A stretch of 64,000 bases of DNA from Silvania confinis (GTDB lineage Bacteria; Pseudomonadota; Gammaproteobacteria; Enterobacterales; Enterobacteriaceae): the NCBI RefSeq assembly GCF_025564085.1, contig NZ_JAMGZJ010000066.1, forward strand, positions 54,965 through 118,964, given 5' to 3'. Both the position numbers and the translations under genes were made by a program. This document shows positions 1-10,179 of this stretch, piece by piece. The first letter of the stretch is position 1; every line of letters begins with the position of its first letter. The notes under the pieces were generated by a model. The model had not been told where the DNA came from. It saw only the letters and a list, made by a program, of their open reading frames with translations, and did not search any database.

Positions 1-2295
1 TCGCATATTTTCCAGACGATAGCGGCCGATAAGCATTACGGGGGCCCGACGGGTACTGTTAAGTCTCAATTCACGATTATGGCAACGAGCAAGCGCTCTT
101 CTGATTTGCTGACGATAAGCCTCAGCTTTTCTTAGGTTGCGGTCGGCAATATTGATATCAGGTATTTTTTCCTGAATATCGAGCAGTTGTACTGCTGCAT
201 GTTCCACCTGTACGTGGGTCGTAATCTCTTTCTTCAACTGCGCCGGATTTCGAGTAACAAAGGTAGAGCTAAGCTCATGTATGCGATTGTTAAAGCGATA
301 ACTTTTGTCCAGAGGTAACATTTTTGCAGGCGAAAACTGATGATCAAAACGGGTAAAAAAGCGAAGGTCTGAGCCATTGAAACGATAAATGGCCTGCCAG
401 TCATCCCCTACTGCAAACAGCCGCATATTATCCCGGGTTGCCAGTAATGCCTTTAACAACTTCCCTCGCCCACCCGAAAGGTCCTGAAATTCATCAACCA
501 GAACATAGTCATAGCGATGATGAAATTGCCCTTCCTCAAGTGCCGTTGTTGCTTCCGAGATCATATCGCTGAAGTCCATTTCTTGTTGATCTTTGAGATG
601 GGCTTCATAGGCATCATAGACGGGTTTAAATAACGCGATAAATGCCTGAGTGCGCCCCATATCTATACGTTGGGGTGACGCCAGCAGATCTGAAAAAGAA
701 AATTGCCCTTCCTTGAAAAGGCTAAGAAAACGGAGAATCAGATCGATAAAGCCTTGCCACGGCGATGAACCCGAGCTTTTAAGCTCATCCAGGAGTGTGT
801 CCGTGTCACGTAAATGCTGTGGCTCCTCCACCCGATTAAGTAAATCGAGGATATTTTCTTCCAGCGTTCCTTCACTCAACTGGTAGCTGTATAACTCTTC
901 CAGTCGGGTTTTGTGCTGTTGATGCAGTTTCCGCTTCCAGGCTAATCCTTCAAGATATGCGGCCTGATCGACAAAGGGGGCCGTTCTCATCTCTCGATCT
1001 ACGCCAAGGTATTCAATATAGGTCTTACTGCCCGGTAAGTAGAAGTCAGGCTTATACTGGCGGCGTTCTATGGTTGCTGTATTAACCTCATAGTTCGCTT
1101 CATAAGCAAAGGGGACTGAATACAAATAGAGATAGTTGGCAACCCGTAATTCGCCGACACTTTTAACCCATTGCCCGGTCAGGGTGATCAAGCGGCAGCT
1201 TTGCAGAAACTCATGATATTCTTCAATGGCATTGAAATCATATTCGCAACGACCTGGCGTGCTATAACAAACAAAATATTTAACTAGTTGGGTTTTATAA
1301 TCATCGCTAAGACTTATTTCTGCTTCTAAAGTCGCTTCAATAAATTGTCGTAACTCATCATTTTGCTCAGCAAAGCGCGTAAGTGACCGCTTGACGCCAA
1401 CACTTTGAGCGACAATACGATTGCCGAACGCATGGAAGGTAGTCGCTTTTAATTTATCCCCACTTTCCGGCAGTCGCTCAGCAATACGTTCAGCCATTTC
1501 CCGCGCGGCCTTGTTACCAAAGGCCAGCATTAAGATATTTTCAGGCTGAGCTAAACCCGCCTTCAACAGATATCCAGCCTTGCCTATTAGTGTCGACGTT
1601 TTTCCCGTCCCGGCACCTGCAACAACTAAAGTATGATCTTCATTCGTGACACAAGCTTTACGCTGAGGGGAACTCAAGGGTTGTGATTCGATATGATCAA
1701 AGAAAGTCTGATAAGACGATACGAGTTGTGGAATGACTCGCTCGTTGAAGTGATTTCTTCCCGACTCCGAAACATCATCCATGGATAACTTCAGCGCCAG
1801 CTGCGCAATAGGGTTATCGCCTTCTCTGGCAATAAAATCAGCATCAATAGCAAGGTCCTGCAGACGTTGTTTAACCAGAATGAGCTGCGAAAAGGAGCGC
1901 CATTCCCATGAAGAGAAATAGTGTTCACCTTTTTGATAACGTCTGACAACCTCTAGTAACTCTCGCCACTCAGCACTGTGTTGGAAAATATCCAGAGCTG
2001 CACACTGTATTTTTTGGATAAGAATTTCAAGATGTTGAAAATTGAAGCTTTTTATTCGATACGACTTGCTCGCAGTCCCCATTTCGATATCAGAGTACAA
2101 CCATTTTCGAATGAGCTTAATATTTCGAATATCATCAACTGGCAATTGCACTTCCACACCATGGTGTTTGAATATCAATTGGCCCGAAGAAAGCGTTACT
2201 GTATTTGAACGTCGGCGTAAAATGCCCCACAGATCATAAAATGGATGCGTCCTGAGGTTATGTTCACTTTGTAACTGCGGGGTCAATTTGTTCAT
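1..2295 (-). CDS. HelD/UvrD-like superfamily 1 DNA helicase with PD-(D/E)XK-like insert (3' end outside window)
   Basis: The frame is open from an ATG at 2295 to the left edge, giving 765 residues without the C-terminus. It has the layout of E. coli helicase IV (HelD): an N-terminal domain of about 200 residues, Walker A GAGTGKTS (K232), motif II DEFQD (601-605), and the HelD-style motif VGDDWQAIYRF near 626-636. Motifs IV-VI lie partly outside the window. Unlike E. coli HelD, the segment between motifs Ia and II contains KPDFYLP (D417) followed by YIEYLG (E428), which resembles a PD-(D/E)XK nuclease core and suggests a helicase-nuclease. Its role is unknown. It is co-oriented with the restriction operon but separated by 186 bp and a likely terminator, so it is probably a separate defence gene or the start of another module. 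Confidence 0.8.
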   Translation of the reverse strand, partial: MNKLTPQLQSEHNLRTHPFYDLWGILRRRSNTVTLSSGQLIFKHHGVEVQLPVDDIRNIKLIRKWLYSDIEMGTASKSYRIKSFNFQHLEILIQKIQCAALDIFQHSAEWRELLEVVRRYQKGEHYFSSWEWRSFSQLILVKQRLQDLAIDADFIAREGDNPIAQLALKLSMDDVSESGRNHFNERVIPQLVSSYQTFFDHIESQPLSSPQRKACVTNEDHTLVVAGAGTGKTSTLIGKAGYLLKAGLAQPENILMLAFGNKAAREMAERIAERLPESGDKLKATTFHAFGNRIVAQSVGVKRSLTRFAEQNDELRQFIEATLEAEISLSDDYKTQLVKYFVCYSTPGRCEYDFNAIEEYHEFLQSCRLITLTGQWVKSVGELRVANYLYLYSVPFAYEANYEVNTATIERRQYKPDFYLPGSKTYIEYLGVDREMRTAPFVDQAAYLEGLAWKRKLHQQHKTRLEELYSYQLSEGTLEENILDLLNRVEEPQHLRDTDTLLDELKSSGSSPWQGFIDLILRFLSLFKEGQFSFSDLLASPQRIDMGRTQAFIALFKPVYDAYEAHLKDQQEMDFSDMISEATTALEEGQFHHRYDYVLVDEFQDLSGGRGKLLKALLATRDNMRLFAVGDDWQAIYRFNGSDLRFFTRFDHQFSPAKMLPLDKSYRFNNRIHELSSTFVTRNPAQLKKEITTHVQVEHAAVQLLDIQEKIPDINIADRNLRKAEAYRQQIRRALARCHNRELRLNSTRRAPVMLIGRYRLENMR

Positions 2296-2432
2296 TCTTT
2301 ATGAAAAAATCACACATGTAGAAGTTAAAAAAAGGATGACCGAATAAATTGGAACATTCAGCATTGCCGTCGAGTTACTCGTCATGGCTAACACGCCCGT
2401 TCAATTGAATCTACGTTCACTTTATCAGGTTC

Positions 2433-2460
2433 GAAAGAGGGCAATATTCAGCCCTCTCAA
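2433..2460 (-). terminator. Probable rho-independent terminator after hsdR
   Basis: On the minus strand a GAGGGC/GCCCTC stem (2438-2443 with 2452-2457) encloses an 8-base loop and is followed by a short T-rich stretch. It lies 22 bases past the hsdR stop and before the helicase start, so it probably ends the restriction operon. Confidence 0.5.
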
Positions 2461-2481
2461 TCTAAGTGAAGAGTGAAGGTG

Positions 2482-5400
2482 CTATGCCGTCCAGCTATTC
2501 GACACCACTTCCGCCTGCTTCAGGATCAGCTCTACCGCACCTGCGGTTTTATCCGGTGGATATTTGTATTTGCGCAGCGTCTGGCGCACCAGAATACGAA
2601 GCCGCGCACGCACGCTTTCACGTACCTGCCAGTCTACGGTAGTGGATTTACGCAGCTGTCGAGTGACCTCAATAGCCAGCTTTCTGAGCGTTTCATCGCC
2701 CAGTTCTCGGACTGCACTTTCGTTTTCCGCCAGTGCATCATAGAAAGCGATTTCATCCGGGTTTAAGCTCAGCGCATCATCGCGCGCCATCGCTTCCTGG
2801 AACGCTTTCGCCATCTGGATCAGCTCTTCAATCACCTGCGCGGTTTCAATGGCGCGGTTATTGTATTTCAGCAGCACGGCTTTCAGGCGATCGGAGTATT
2901 TCTTTTGCTGCACCACGTTATTACCAGAACGGGCATGAATGCCGTCATTGAGCAGTTTTTCCAGCAGTTCTACCGCCAGATTACGCTGTGGCATTTCCCT
3001 CACTTCTTCCAGGAATTCATCGGACAACAAACCGATGTTCGGTTTATCCAACCCTGCAAGGGCAAACACATCCTCAACGCCTGTAGCGACAACCGCGTTA
3101 TCGAGGATCTTACTCAAGAGGGAGTTTTTCTCTGACTGGCTAAATTTTGCCTTAGGATCAAGTTTGATAAGCCCCACTCTAACCGCCGAAAGGAACGCGA
3201 ACTCCTCCTGTAAGGGTTCAGCTTCATCAAGGGTGTTACAGAGCGACCAGGCTTTTCTCATCGCCAGCGAAACATCGAGGTAACGCTTTTTACCGTCATC
3301 CAGACCTAGAATGTAGTTCACGGCATCGCGTAAAAACGCTAATGGATCGCGAGAAAAGCCTTCGTAGCTAAAGCCTGGTTTTCCTGCTGACGGCGCGAAC
3401 ATCCCGTGAATGACATCGATTTTTTCCAACAGAATGGCGAAAGCTTCCCGGGCATCCACGGTGGTCTGCCCTTTCCCTTTTGAGTCGGTATAGGTTTTCA
3501 GCGCCTGCTTCAGCTCGTTTGCAATGCCGATGTAATCCACCACCAGCCCGCCAGGCTTATCGCGGAACACGCGGTTAACGCGCGCAATGGCCTGCATCAG
3601 GTTATGGCCGCGCATCGGCTTGTCGATATACATGGTGTGGCAGCACGGTGCATCAAACCCTGTCAGCCACATATCACGGACGATCACCAGCTTCAGCGGA
3701 TCGTTCAAATCTTTAAAGCGGGCTTCAAGACACTTTTTGGTCTGCTTGTTGTAGATGTGCGGCTGGAGATGGTCTTTATCTGATGCCGAGCCGGTCATAA
3801 TGACTTTGATAGCGCCTTGTTCAACATCCGTGCTGTGCCAGTCCGGGCGGATCTCTGTGATGGCATCGTAAAGCTTCACGCAGATATCACGGCTCATGGC
3901 GACAATCATCGCCTTGCCGTTCATGGCCGCATTGCGTGTTTCAAAGTGCTGAACCAGATCGGCGGCAACCTGTTTGATACGCGGCTCTGAACCTACCAGC
4001 TTTTCCAGACGGCTCCAGTCACCTTTGGTTTTCTCTTGCTGGTCCGTCTCTTCATCTTCCACCAGCTCATCCACCTGGTCGGAGAGCGTTTCCAGCTCTT
4101 CATGATTCAGGTCGAGCTTTGCCAGTCGGGATTCGTAGTAAATCGGCACCGTCGCGCCGTCATCCACCGCATCCTGTATGTCGTAGATAGAGACATAATC
4201 ACCGAATACGGCACGGGTATCTTTATCTTCAGAGGCAATTGGCGTACCGGTAAAGCCCATAAACGACGCATTCGGCAGCGCATCGCGCATGTGTTTGGCG
4301 TAACCGTATTTATAGACGCCAGTTTGTCTGTCCAGCGTGGCGCTCAGGCCATACTGGCTGCGGTGTGCTTCATCGGAAATCACCACGATGTTGCTGCGTG
4401 AGTTAAGTGCCGGATGGCTCTGCTCGCTGTCCAGCGGCGCAAACTTTTGCACGGTGGTAAAGATGATACCGCCGGATTCACGCGCATTGAGCAGTTCGCG
4501 CAGCTCATCGCGGTCGTTGGCCTGTAAAGGCGTTTGCTTCAGCAGATCCTGCGCCTGGCAGAAAGTGGCGTAGAGCTGCCCATCCAAATCGTTACGGTCG
4601 GTTACCACCACGATGGTCGGATTGTTCATCTCTGCCTGTTGCAGCAGCTTTCCGGCGTAGCAGCACATGGAGATACTTTTGCCAGAACCCTGGGTATGCC
4701 ACACCACGCCTGCTTTTTTACTGCCGGGGGTAATGTTGCTGCGCAGCGGCAGATGTTTGCCGGTAGACGCCACAATCGTGGCCGCAACCGCCTCACGCAC
4801 CGCGTGGAACTGATGGTAAGCGGCAATCTTCTTGATCAGCCGTTTGCCGTCAGACTCAAACAGAACAAAGTAGCGAATGTAATCGAGAAGAAGCGCACGG
4901 TTAAAGAAGCCCTTCACGACGGTTTGCAACTGCCAGTCAAACTGTGGCTTATCGTCTTCGTTAGCGACGGTTTTCCACGGCAGGAAACGCTCTTCATCGG
5001 CAGTCAGCGAGCCGATACGGGCATTTTGCCCATCGCTCACCACCAGCGCTTCGTTGCAAATAAACAGGTCGCTGAGTTCGTTTTTATAGGTCTGCAGCTG
5101 GTTAAACGCAGCCCAGATATCGGCATTGGCATCAATCGGGCTTTTTAGCTCAATCACCGCCACCGGCAGGCCGTTGATATAACCAATGATATCCGGACGA
5201 CGAACCTGTTTTATCCCCTGAATCGCCACCTGGTTCACGACCGTAAAGCGATTATTGCCGGGATGGTTAAAATCCATCAGCAGCGCTTTATCATGAACAG
5301 TCTTATCTTCACGCTTGTACTCAACGGGTACACCGTCGAGCAGCAGATGGTGGAAGGCCTTATTGCTGACGACCAGGTCCGGGCTTTGGGCATGGGCGAC

Positions 5401-5613
5401 ACGGAGTATCACCTCTTCCAGCACGGAAACAGGGAGATGGGGATTAATGGTTTGCAGCTGTTCCAGCATCACCGGGCGCAGAAACACATCATGAAATGAG
5501 GCACGCAGCGGGTTGTCGCCATCCGGCGCGATATCCGGCCCGTGCAGCACTTCCCAGTCCTGTTCAGCAAACCATTTCAGGCATTGCTGCTCTAAATCGT
5601 CTTCGCTCAGCAT
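2482..5613 (-). CDS. hsdR: Type I restriction endonuclease subunit R
   Basis: This 1043-residue protein is the DNA-translocating and cleaving subunit of a type I restriction-modification enzyme. The N-terminal nuclease domain has the PD-(D/E)XK pattern D141 with E155-L-K157. The superfamily 2 helicase part follows, with Walker A HTQGSGKS (K312) and motif II DEAH (D414-H417). The C-terminal third is the helical region that contacts HsdM. Length is normal for the family. It is the last gene of hsdM-hsdS-DUF4268-hsdR, and its ATG shares one base with the stop of the preceding gene, indicating translational coupling. In complex with HsdM and HsdS it cuts invading DNA lacking host methylation. Confidence 0.95.
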   Translation of the reverse strand: MLSEDDLEQQCLKWFAEQDWEVLHGPDIAPDGDNPLRASFHDVFLRPVMLEQLQTINPHLPVSVLEEVILRVAHAQSPDLVVSNKAFHHLLLDGVPVEYKREDKTVHDKALLMDFNHPGNNRFTVVNQVAIQGIKQVRRPDIIGYINGLPVAVIELKSPIDANADIWAAFNQLQTYKNELSDLFICNEALVVSDGQNARIGSLTADEERFLPWKTVANEDDKPQFDWQLQTVVKGFFNRALLLDYIRYFVLFESDGKRLIKKIAAYHQFHAVREAVAATIVASTGKHLPLRSNITPGSKKAGVVWHTQGSGKSISMCCYAGKLLQQAEMNNPTIVVVTDRNDLDGQLYATFCQAQDLLKQTPLQANDRDELRELLNARESGGIIFTTVQKFAPLDSEQSHPALNSRSNIVVISDEAHRSQYGLSATLDRQTGVYKYGYAKHMRDALPNASFMGFTGTPIASEDKDTRAVFGDYVSIYDIQDAVDDGATVPIYYESRLAKLDLNHEELETLSDQVDELVEDEETDQQEKTKGDWSRLEKLVGSEPRIKQVAADLVQHFETRNAAMNGKAMIVAMSRDICVKLYDAITEIRPDWHSTDVEQGAIKVIMTGSASDKDHLQPHIYNKQTKKCLEARFKDLNDPLKLVIVRDMWLTGFDAPCCHTMYIDKPMRGHNLMQAIARVNRVFRDKPGGLVVDYIGIANELKQALKTYTDSKGKGQTTVDAREAFAILLEKIDVIHGMFAPSAGKPGFSYEGFSRDPLAFLRDAVNYILGLDDGKKRYLDVSLAMRKAWSLCNTLDEAEPLQEEFAFLSAVRVGLIKLDPKAKFSQSEKNSLLSKILDNAVVATGVEDVFALAGLDKPNIGLLSDEFLEEVREMPQRNLAVELLEKLLNDGIHARSGNNVVQQKKYSDRLKAVLLKYNNRAIETAQVIEELIQMAKAFQEAMARDDALSLNPDEIAFYDALAENESAVRELGDETLRKLAIEVTRQLRKSTTVDWQVRESVRARLRILVRQTLRKYKYPPDKTAGAVELILKQAEVVSNSWTA

Positions 5614-6788
5614 TACTCTTCCTCGGTGATCATACCGGTCTGTTTCAGCTCAATCGCCAGTTCCAGCAGGCTCGGGCGGATCGCTTTTTCCAGACGGCTC
5701 ATGCTATCCATCATCCAGTCGATAATGGCAGGCCAGACCTCTTTATTGCCGCCATCAAACGCCTTTGAACAGACGATCTGGCAGCTTTTTCGCTCTGGCA
5801 GTAAACGCCAGTCGAGCGGCTCGCCAAAAAGCGATTCAATGTGCGTTTTACGTTCCTGAAGGCGTTCAAATAACCAGGTGTTTTCCAGCGCATCCCCGCG
5901 CGAAATATTGAGCTGCACGCGAGCATCTTTCTGGGAAAAGATCAGTTCAAAGGGCACGCCGCTGACCCCCGATCCGGCGGCCAGCCAGTGATCGGTTGAG
6001 GGAGCGCGGTTATTAAACAGTGAGCAGGGGCTGGTTCGGAATTTTTCCAGCGCCATCGTCCAAAAATCGCGGCGCAGATAATGGCGCTGCTGCAGTTCGC
6101 TACTGCTGGAGGTGGACTGCTCTTCCGCCTCTTTTTGCGCCATGCCGATCATGTAAGACTCCGCTTCCGGGGTAGGGATAACTTGGCGGATATCGACAAA
6201 CACGTCTTCACCGAAACGGTAGGGGGTTACTTTGAAGCACTGCGCCCGGATACCAAACTGCATCAGCCACAGCGCGGTATTGGTGACCTCTTTGCGGAAA
6301 TTAGCCGCAACCATGATGACGCGCTGGGTGCCTTTGCGGTTGAGCACCCCTTCTTTCAGGCTTTCCCAGCCCATAAATTCGGCGATGACGTCTGCCGCCT
6401 GGCGGTTCTCGTTGGGATCGTACTGATCAAGATAGAGCTGGAAGATCTCCACCACGCTTTCCTGACGGAGATTGGCACAGTAGCCGGCGTATTTCAGCGC
6501 TTGCCACACCACGTCGCGCCCGGAATCATCGAGCTTGTTCTCAATGATGACCAGGTTGCCTTTTTTATCGAGCGCCAGGAGATCGAGGCGCTCTTTGGTG
6601 TCGTCAAAGCCGGCGAACTCTTTCTGGATAATCAGCAGTTCGTCTTCTTTGTCGTCTTTTTTGGTCAGCGTCTGCGGATTTTTCGCCAGCCACTCCTGCA
6701 AATGATCGCGCTCGCGAAAGCCGAGGCTGCTGAACGACACTTCTTGCAGGGAGTGCAGGCTGTTGGTCGGCGTATCGACTTTATACAT
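5613..6788 (-). CDS. DUF4268 family PD-(D/E)XK nuclease-like protein of the restriction operon
   Basis: This 391-residue protein is not a standard HsdRMS subunit. Residues 66-86 read RLDLLALD...VIIENK, placing D69, E83 and K85 as a PD-(D/E)XK nuclease-like active site, with a downstream WQALKY helix as in NucS-like and other small nuclease folds. The C-terminal 150 residues resemble the DUF4268 region often found in restriction loci. It overlaps hsdS by 8 bases upstream and hsdR by 1 base downstream, so it is an integral member of the operon. A function alongside the R subunit (auxiliary nuclease or modified-DNA sensor) is inference; no experimental role is known to me. Confidence 0.7.
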   Translation of the reverse strand: MYKVDTPTNSLHSLQEVSFSSLGFRERDHLQEWLAKNPQTLTKKDDKEDELLIIQKEFAGFDDTKERLDLLALDKKGNLVIIENKLDDSGRDVVWQALKYAGYCANLRQESVVEIFQLYLDQYDPNENRQAADVIAEFMGWESLKEGVLNRKGTQRVIMVAANFRKEVTNTALWLMQFGIRAQCFKVTPYRFGEDVFVDIRQVIPTPEAESYMIGMAQKEAEEQSTSSSSELQQRHYLRRDFWTMALEKFRTSPCSLFNNRAPSTDHWLAAGSGVSGVPFELIFSQKDARVQLNISRGDALENTWLFERLQERKTHIESLFGEPLDWRLLPERKSCQIVCSKAFDGGNKEVWPAIIDWMMDSMSRLEKAIRPSLLELAIELKQTGMITEEE

Positions 6789-8121
6789 TTTCCGCCTCGC
6801 TTACCGCCTGCTCGGCTTCCGGCAGAGTGATTTCGCCGGAGAGGAGTTTGGGGAGAAGGGTGTCGCGGAGTGTAGTCAACGTTGCTGTTGATAAATTATT
6901 TTTTTGAATCATATTCCTGATAGCCGAAATATGATTATTGAATTTATTCAGAATGGAATGAATCGGTTTCAATACTTCTAGTCGATAGACATTATCTCGG
7001 TTTAATCCAGGCACTGCCGCATCAGTGTTCATACTTGAAAGATTTAACGTTTTCATAAGGTAATATAGATAACTTAGTGGAACCCCATCTTTATTAGAAA
7101 CGTAATAAACGGTATCAATTGGATGAAATTTTCCATCCTCCCAATACAGAGTACCGATAGAACCTTTTCTTCCAACTATAATACTTGGACCTTCAACGAG
7201 ATAACTGATGTGTGAGCCAGTGATGCCACCTGAACCATAGACTGAATAAGGTCCTTCTATACGCTCTGTCTTTTTAAGCGATTTTCCGTAATGAAGTGTT
7301 GCGATATTAGACAATCGCTGTGAACTCCATCCCTCTGGAATATCCCCTAACTCACTATCCTGCATAACATACGGAAACAGCTCTGCCGTGGCTTTTAACT
7401 CGGCATATTGCTCAGGGTGTTCATGCTCAAATACCGCCAGCGCATCATTATCTTTCCCGGAAATCGCCGTCATAGCTGCAAGCGTCGCATCTTCCGGCGA
7501 ACCGCCCGCCTCCAGCACTGCCATTTTGGCTTTTACCGGTTCAAAATCGACAAACCAGCTTTTGAAAAGGGCTTGAGAAATATTTTCCAAAGTATTATTT
7601 ATGACTAGAGAAATGTTGATTTTATCCTCAATGCCATTTAATAAATTAGTTAATTCTAACCGTTCATCCGTTAATTCTGGCAGGTTGAATTTAAAAAAAT
7701 CCTCTCTTGAAAGCCCAAGATTGGTAGTTCCGGTGGCATGTGCTCGACAGTATTCTCTATACTGAGGAGTTCTAAGTAACCAGTAAAAATAATCTTTATT
7801 GAAATCTTCTTTAAAAATTAACTTCACTGTATCTTGGGTTAAGCGCCCGCATGGTATAAATGAAGGAACTTTAGCTATTGATCCAAGCAAATCTCCGCTT
7901 TGTGTTACATCCTTCAATGAAACATAAAGATCATTTGGATAAACCAACAATTTTTCTGGAGAATCCCCTCCATATGTTTTCAATTTCTCCTCTCGAAAAC
8001 CGCCATTCCTACCAATACTTCCTAACCCGAGGAGAAATGGGCCTGGTTGATCAAGCAAAGCGCTTTTATAGGTTGTTCCTCGTTGAAGTTCAACCAGTTC
8101 CCCGATAGCCTTAAAACTCAT
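6781..8121 (-). CDS. hsdS: Type I restriction-modification specificity subunit S
   Basis: HsdS (446 residues) carries the two target recognition domains that read the two halves of the bipartite methylation site. TRD1 spans about residues 1-165 and TRD2 about 265-400. They are joined by a conserved helical spacer containing FKSWFVDFEPVKAKM, and a second conserved helix near the C-terminus ends in TLLPKLLSGEI. The DNA encoding both TRDs is visibly AT-richer than the spacer and the neighbouring genes, the usual mark of TRD swapping. The gene overlaps hsdM by 11 bases and the DUF4268 gene by 8. The target sequence cannot be read from the protein. Confidence 0.93.
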   Translation of the reverse strand: MSFKAIGELVELQRGTTYKSALLDQPGPFLLGLGSIGRNGGFREEKLKTYGGDSPEKLLVYPNDLYVSLKDVTQSGDLLGSIAKVPSFIPCGRLTQDTVKLIFKEDFNKDYFYWLLRTPQYREYCRAHATGTTNLGLSREDFFKFNLPELTDERLELTNLLNGIEDKINISLVINNTLENISQALFKSWFVDFEPVKAKMAVLEAGGSPEDATLAAMTAISGKDNDALAVFEHEHPEQYAELKATAELFPYVMQDSELGDIPEGWSSQRLSNIATLHYGKSLKKTERIEGPYSVYGSGGITGSHISYLVEGPSIIVGRKGSIGTLYWEDGKFHPIDTVYYVSNKDGVPLSYLYYLMKTLNLSSMNTDAAVPGLNRDNVYRLEVLKPIHSILNKFNNHISAIRNMIQKNNLSTATLTTLRDTLLPKLLSGEITLPEAEQAVSEAENV

Positions 8122-9820
8122 AACCCAGCCCCCCCAGATTCGCCTTAATCTGCGCTTCCAGCTTCGCGCTCTCTTCCAGCTGATCTTTGAGCTGCGCGGT
8201 CAGTCGTGTCATCTTCTCGGCAAACGGCTCATCATCTTCTTCCTGCTCAGCGGCACCCACATAGCGCCCTGGGGTCAGCACAAAGTCGTGTTTCTGGATA
8301 TCTTCCAGCATTGCGGAGAAGCAGAATCCTGCTTCGTCTTCGTAGTCTTTATCCGCCTGCCAGGCGTGGAAGGTATCGGCGATTTTGGCGATATCTTCGC
8401 GGCTGAAATCACGCAGCACGCGGTCTTTCATAAAGCCAATCTGGCGAGCATCGATAAAAAGTACTTCACCTTTGCGGTGCGCTTTGCCGCTACTGCCGGT
8501 TTTGTCTTTGGTCAGGAACCAGATACAGGCCGGGATTTGGGTATTGGTAAACAACTGGCCTGGCAGCGCGACCATACACTCGACCAGATCGGCTTCGATC
8601 AGGTTGCGGCGGATCTCGCCTTCGTTGTTAGTGTTGGAACTCATCGAGCCGTTGGCCAGCAACAGCGCCATCGAGCCTTTTGGGGCCAGGTGGTGGATCA
8701 TGTGCTGCATCCACGCAAAGTTGGCGTTGCCCTGCGGCGGCGTGCCGTACTTCCAGCGCACGTCTTTTTCCAGCTTCGCGTTCCACCACTCCTTCATGTT
8801 GAACGGCGGGTTAGCCATCACGAAGTCGGCGCGCAGGTCCGGGTGCTGATCGTCCAGCAGCGTATCGGCATTTTTCGCACCGAAGTTAAAGTCGATGCCA
8901 CGGATCGCCATGTTCATCGCCGCCAGTTTCCAGGTGGTCGGGTTGGATTCCTGGCCGTAAACGGAGATTTTCTGTTTCTGCTCAGCAGCGTTGTACTGCT
9001 TCTCACCGGCATGCTCTTCAATAAAGCGGTCGCTGGAGACGAAGAACCCACCTGAGCCCATTGCCGGGTCATACACGCGGCCGTTATAGGGCTGGAGCAT
9101 TTCAACAATCAGGGTCACGATGCTTTTTGGCGTGTAGTACTGACCGCCCTGCTTGCCTTCTGCCAGCGCGAACTGACCGAGAAAATATTCGTAAACGTGG
9201 CCAAGAATATCTTTGCTCTTTAAGCTGAGCTTCTCGCCATTAAATTCTGGGTTGCTGAAGTTGGCATCCGAGAAGGTATTTATCAGGCCGGTCAGGACCT
9301 CGTTACCCAGCTGATACTGGCTGATGCGGTTCAGAATACCTTTCAGTTTTGGGTTAGTTTTTTCGATCTCATCCAGCGCGTTATCCACTAGCCAGGAGAC
9401 AGAGCGCAGTGTCACATCCTTGCCGGTAGTTTCATCCACCCACAGCACGGTGCCGGTCGGCAACATGGCTTTGTTTTTCAGGGTTTCCCAACGCGCGGCT
9501 TTTGGTACCCAGAAGATGTTCTTTTCTGCGTAGTAATCTTCCACTTCCAGTTCATCAACAATCGCCTGCGCATACTCTTCATCAGAATCGTGATCGTCGC
9601 GCGACATGGCGTAGATGTTGTCAGGGTTACCGACATCGCGGAACAAGGTGATCAGTTCCTGCTGACGGGCCTCGAAGGCATCGGAGACATACTTCAGGAA
9701 GATGAGCCCCAGAACCACATGCTTGTAGTTGGCGGCATCCATATTGGCGCGCAGCTTGTCGGCGGCCTTCCAGAATTTGTTATCCAGTTCGTTCAGGAAC
9801 AGTTGCTCAGCGTTGTTCAT
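8111..9820 (-). CDS. hsdM: Type I restriction-modification N6-adenine methyltransferase subunit M
   Basis: HsdM (569 residues) methylates adenine in the HsdS target, protecting host DNA. The N-terminal helical domain ([18 protein letters not shown] onward) precedes the methyltransferase core, with SAM motif [10 protein letters not shown] (251-259) and catalytic motif IV NPPF (337-340). The ATG at 9820 is chosen over longer in-frame starts because it has an AGGA ribosome site just upstream and the usual family N-terminus. It is the first gene of the operon and is transcribed divergently from zorA across a 359-bp spacer. Confidence 0.95.
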   Translation of the reverse strand: MNNAEQLFLNELDNKFWKAADKLRANMDAANYKHVVLGLIFLKYVSDAFEARQQELITLFRDVGNPDNIYAMSRDDHDSDEEYAQAIVDELEVEDYYAEKNIFWVPKAARWETLKNKAMLPTGTVLWVDETTGKDVTLRSVSWLVDNALDEIEKTNPKLKGILNRISQYQLGNEVLTGLINTFSDANFSNPEFNGEKLSLKSKDILGHVYEYFLGQFALAEGKQGGQYYTPKSIVTLIVEMLQPYNGRVYDPAMGSGGFFVSSDRFIEEHAGEKQYNAAEQKQKISVYGQESNPTTWKLAAMNMAIRGIDFNFGAKNADTLLDDQHPDLRADFVMANPPFNMKEWWNAKLEKDVRWKYGTPPQGNANFAWMQHMIHHLAPKGSMALLLANGSMSSNTNNEGEIRRNLIEADLVECMVALPGQLFTNTQIPACIWFLTKDKTGSSGKAHRKGEVLFIDARQIGFMKDRVLRDFSREDIAKIADTFHAWQADKDYEDEAGFCFSAMLEDIQKHDFVLTPGRYVGAAEQEEDDEPFAEKMTRLTAQLKDQLEESAKLEAQIKANLGGLGYEF

Positions 9821-10179
9821 AAAATCCTCGAGGCAGATCGCAGCGAAAACGCAACGATGCCTTATTGCAAATACAGTTTTGGAATGCAGTTCGCAAAATG
9901 ATACCCGGAACGGCAATGAATACAAACGACACAGCGTAAAGAAGTTTGCATTTGAGAGGTGAATAATAGGAAACTAAACCGCCGTTCCGTATGCGACTTC
10001 AGTCCTCAAGCGTTGCTACTTAGCTCATTCCCTGAGCAACAAGGCCTGTTCTGCGTCATCGGAACGATAAACTTGAAGAATGTTAAAAGTGAGAAACTAC
10101 TCGGAAATTTTGATTAAAGGTAATCAAAATGTTGTCGATGGTTATTCTATCGTGTTTTTAATTTATAACAGGTAAAACT
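9821..10179. promoter_or_regulatory. Divergent intergenic region between hsdM and zorA
   Basis: This gene-free 359-bp spacer separates the leftward restriction operon from the rightward Zorya operon and must hold both promoters. No convincing paired -10/-35 elements could be fixed by eye. The only strong structure is the perfect inverted repeat at 10107-10130, listed separately. zorA has an AGG ribosome site 8 bases before its ATG. Confidence 0.5.
10107..10130. promoter_or_regulatory. Perfect 10-bp inverted repeat upstream of zorA
   Basis: Arms ATTTTGATTA and TAATCAAAAT are exact reverse complements separated by AAGG. The repeat ends 49 bases before the zorA start, where an operator would be expected. 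It lacks the GC-rich stem and T-run of a terminator. No regulator gene is seen beside it, so the binding protein is unknown. Confidence 0.5.

Noticed and set aside
4534..5148. 204-codon plus-strand open frame
   Set aside because: It is fully antisense to hsdR, has no ribosome site or recognisable domain, and arises from the codon bias of hsdR.
6081..6830. 249-codon plus-strand open frame
   Set aside because: It is antisense to the DUF4268 gene, whose nuclease motif and operon overlaps support the minus strand.
8288..9055. 255-codon plus-strand open frame
   Set aside because: It is antisense to hsdM, which carries clear methyltransferase motifs.
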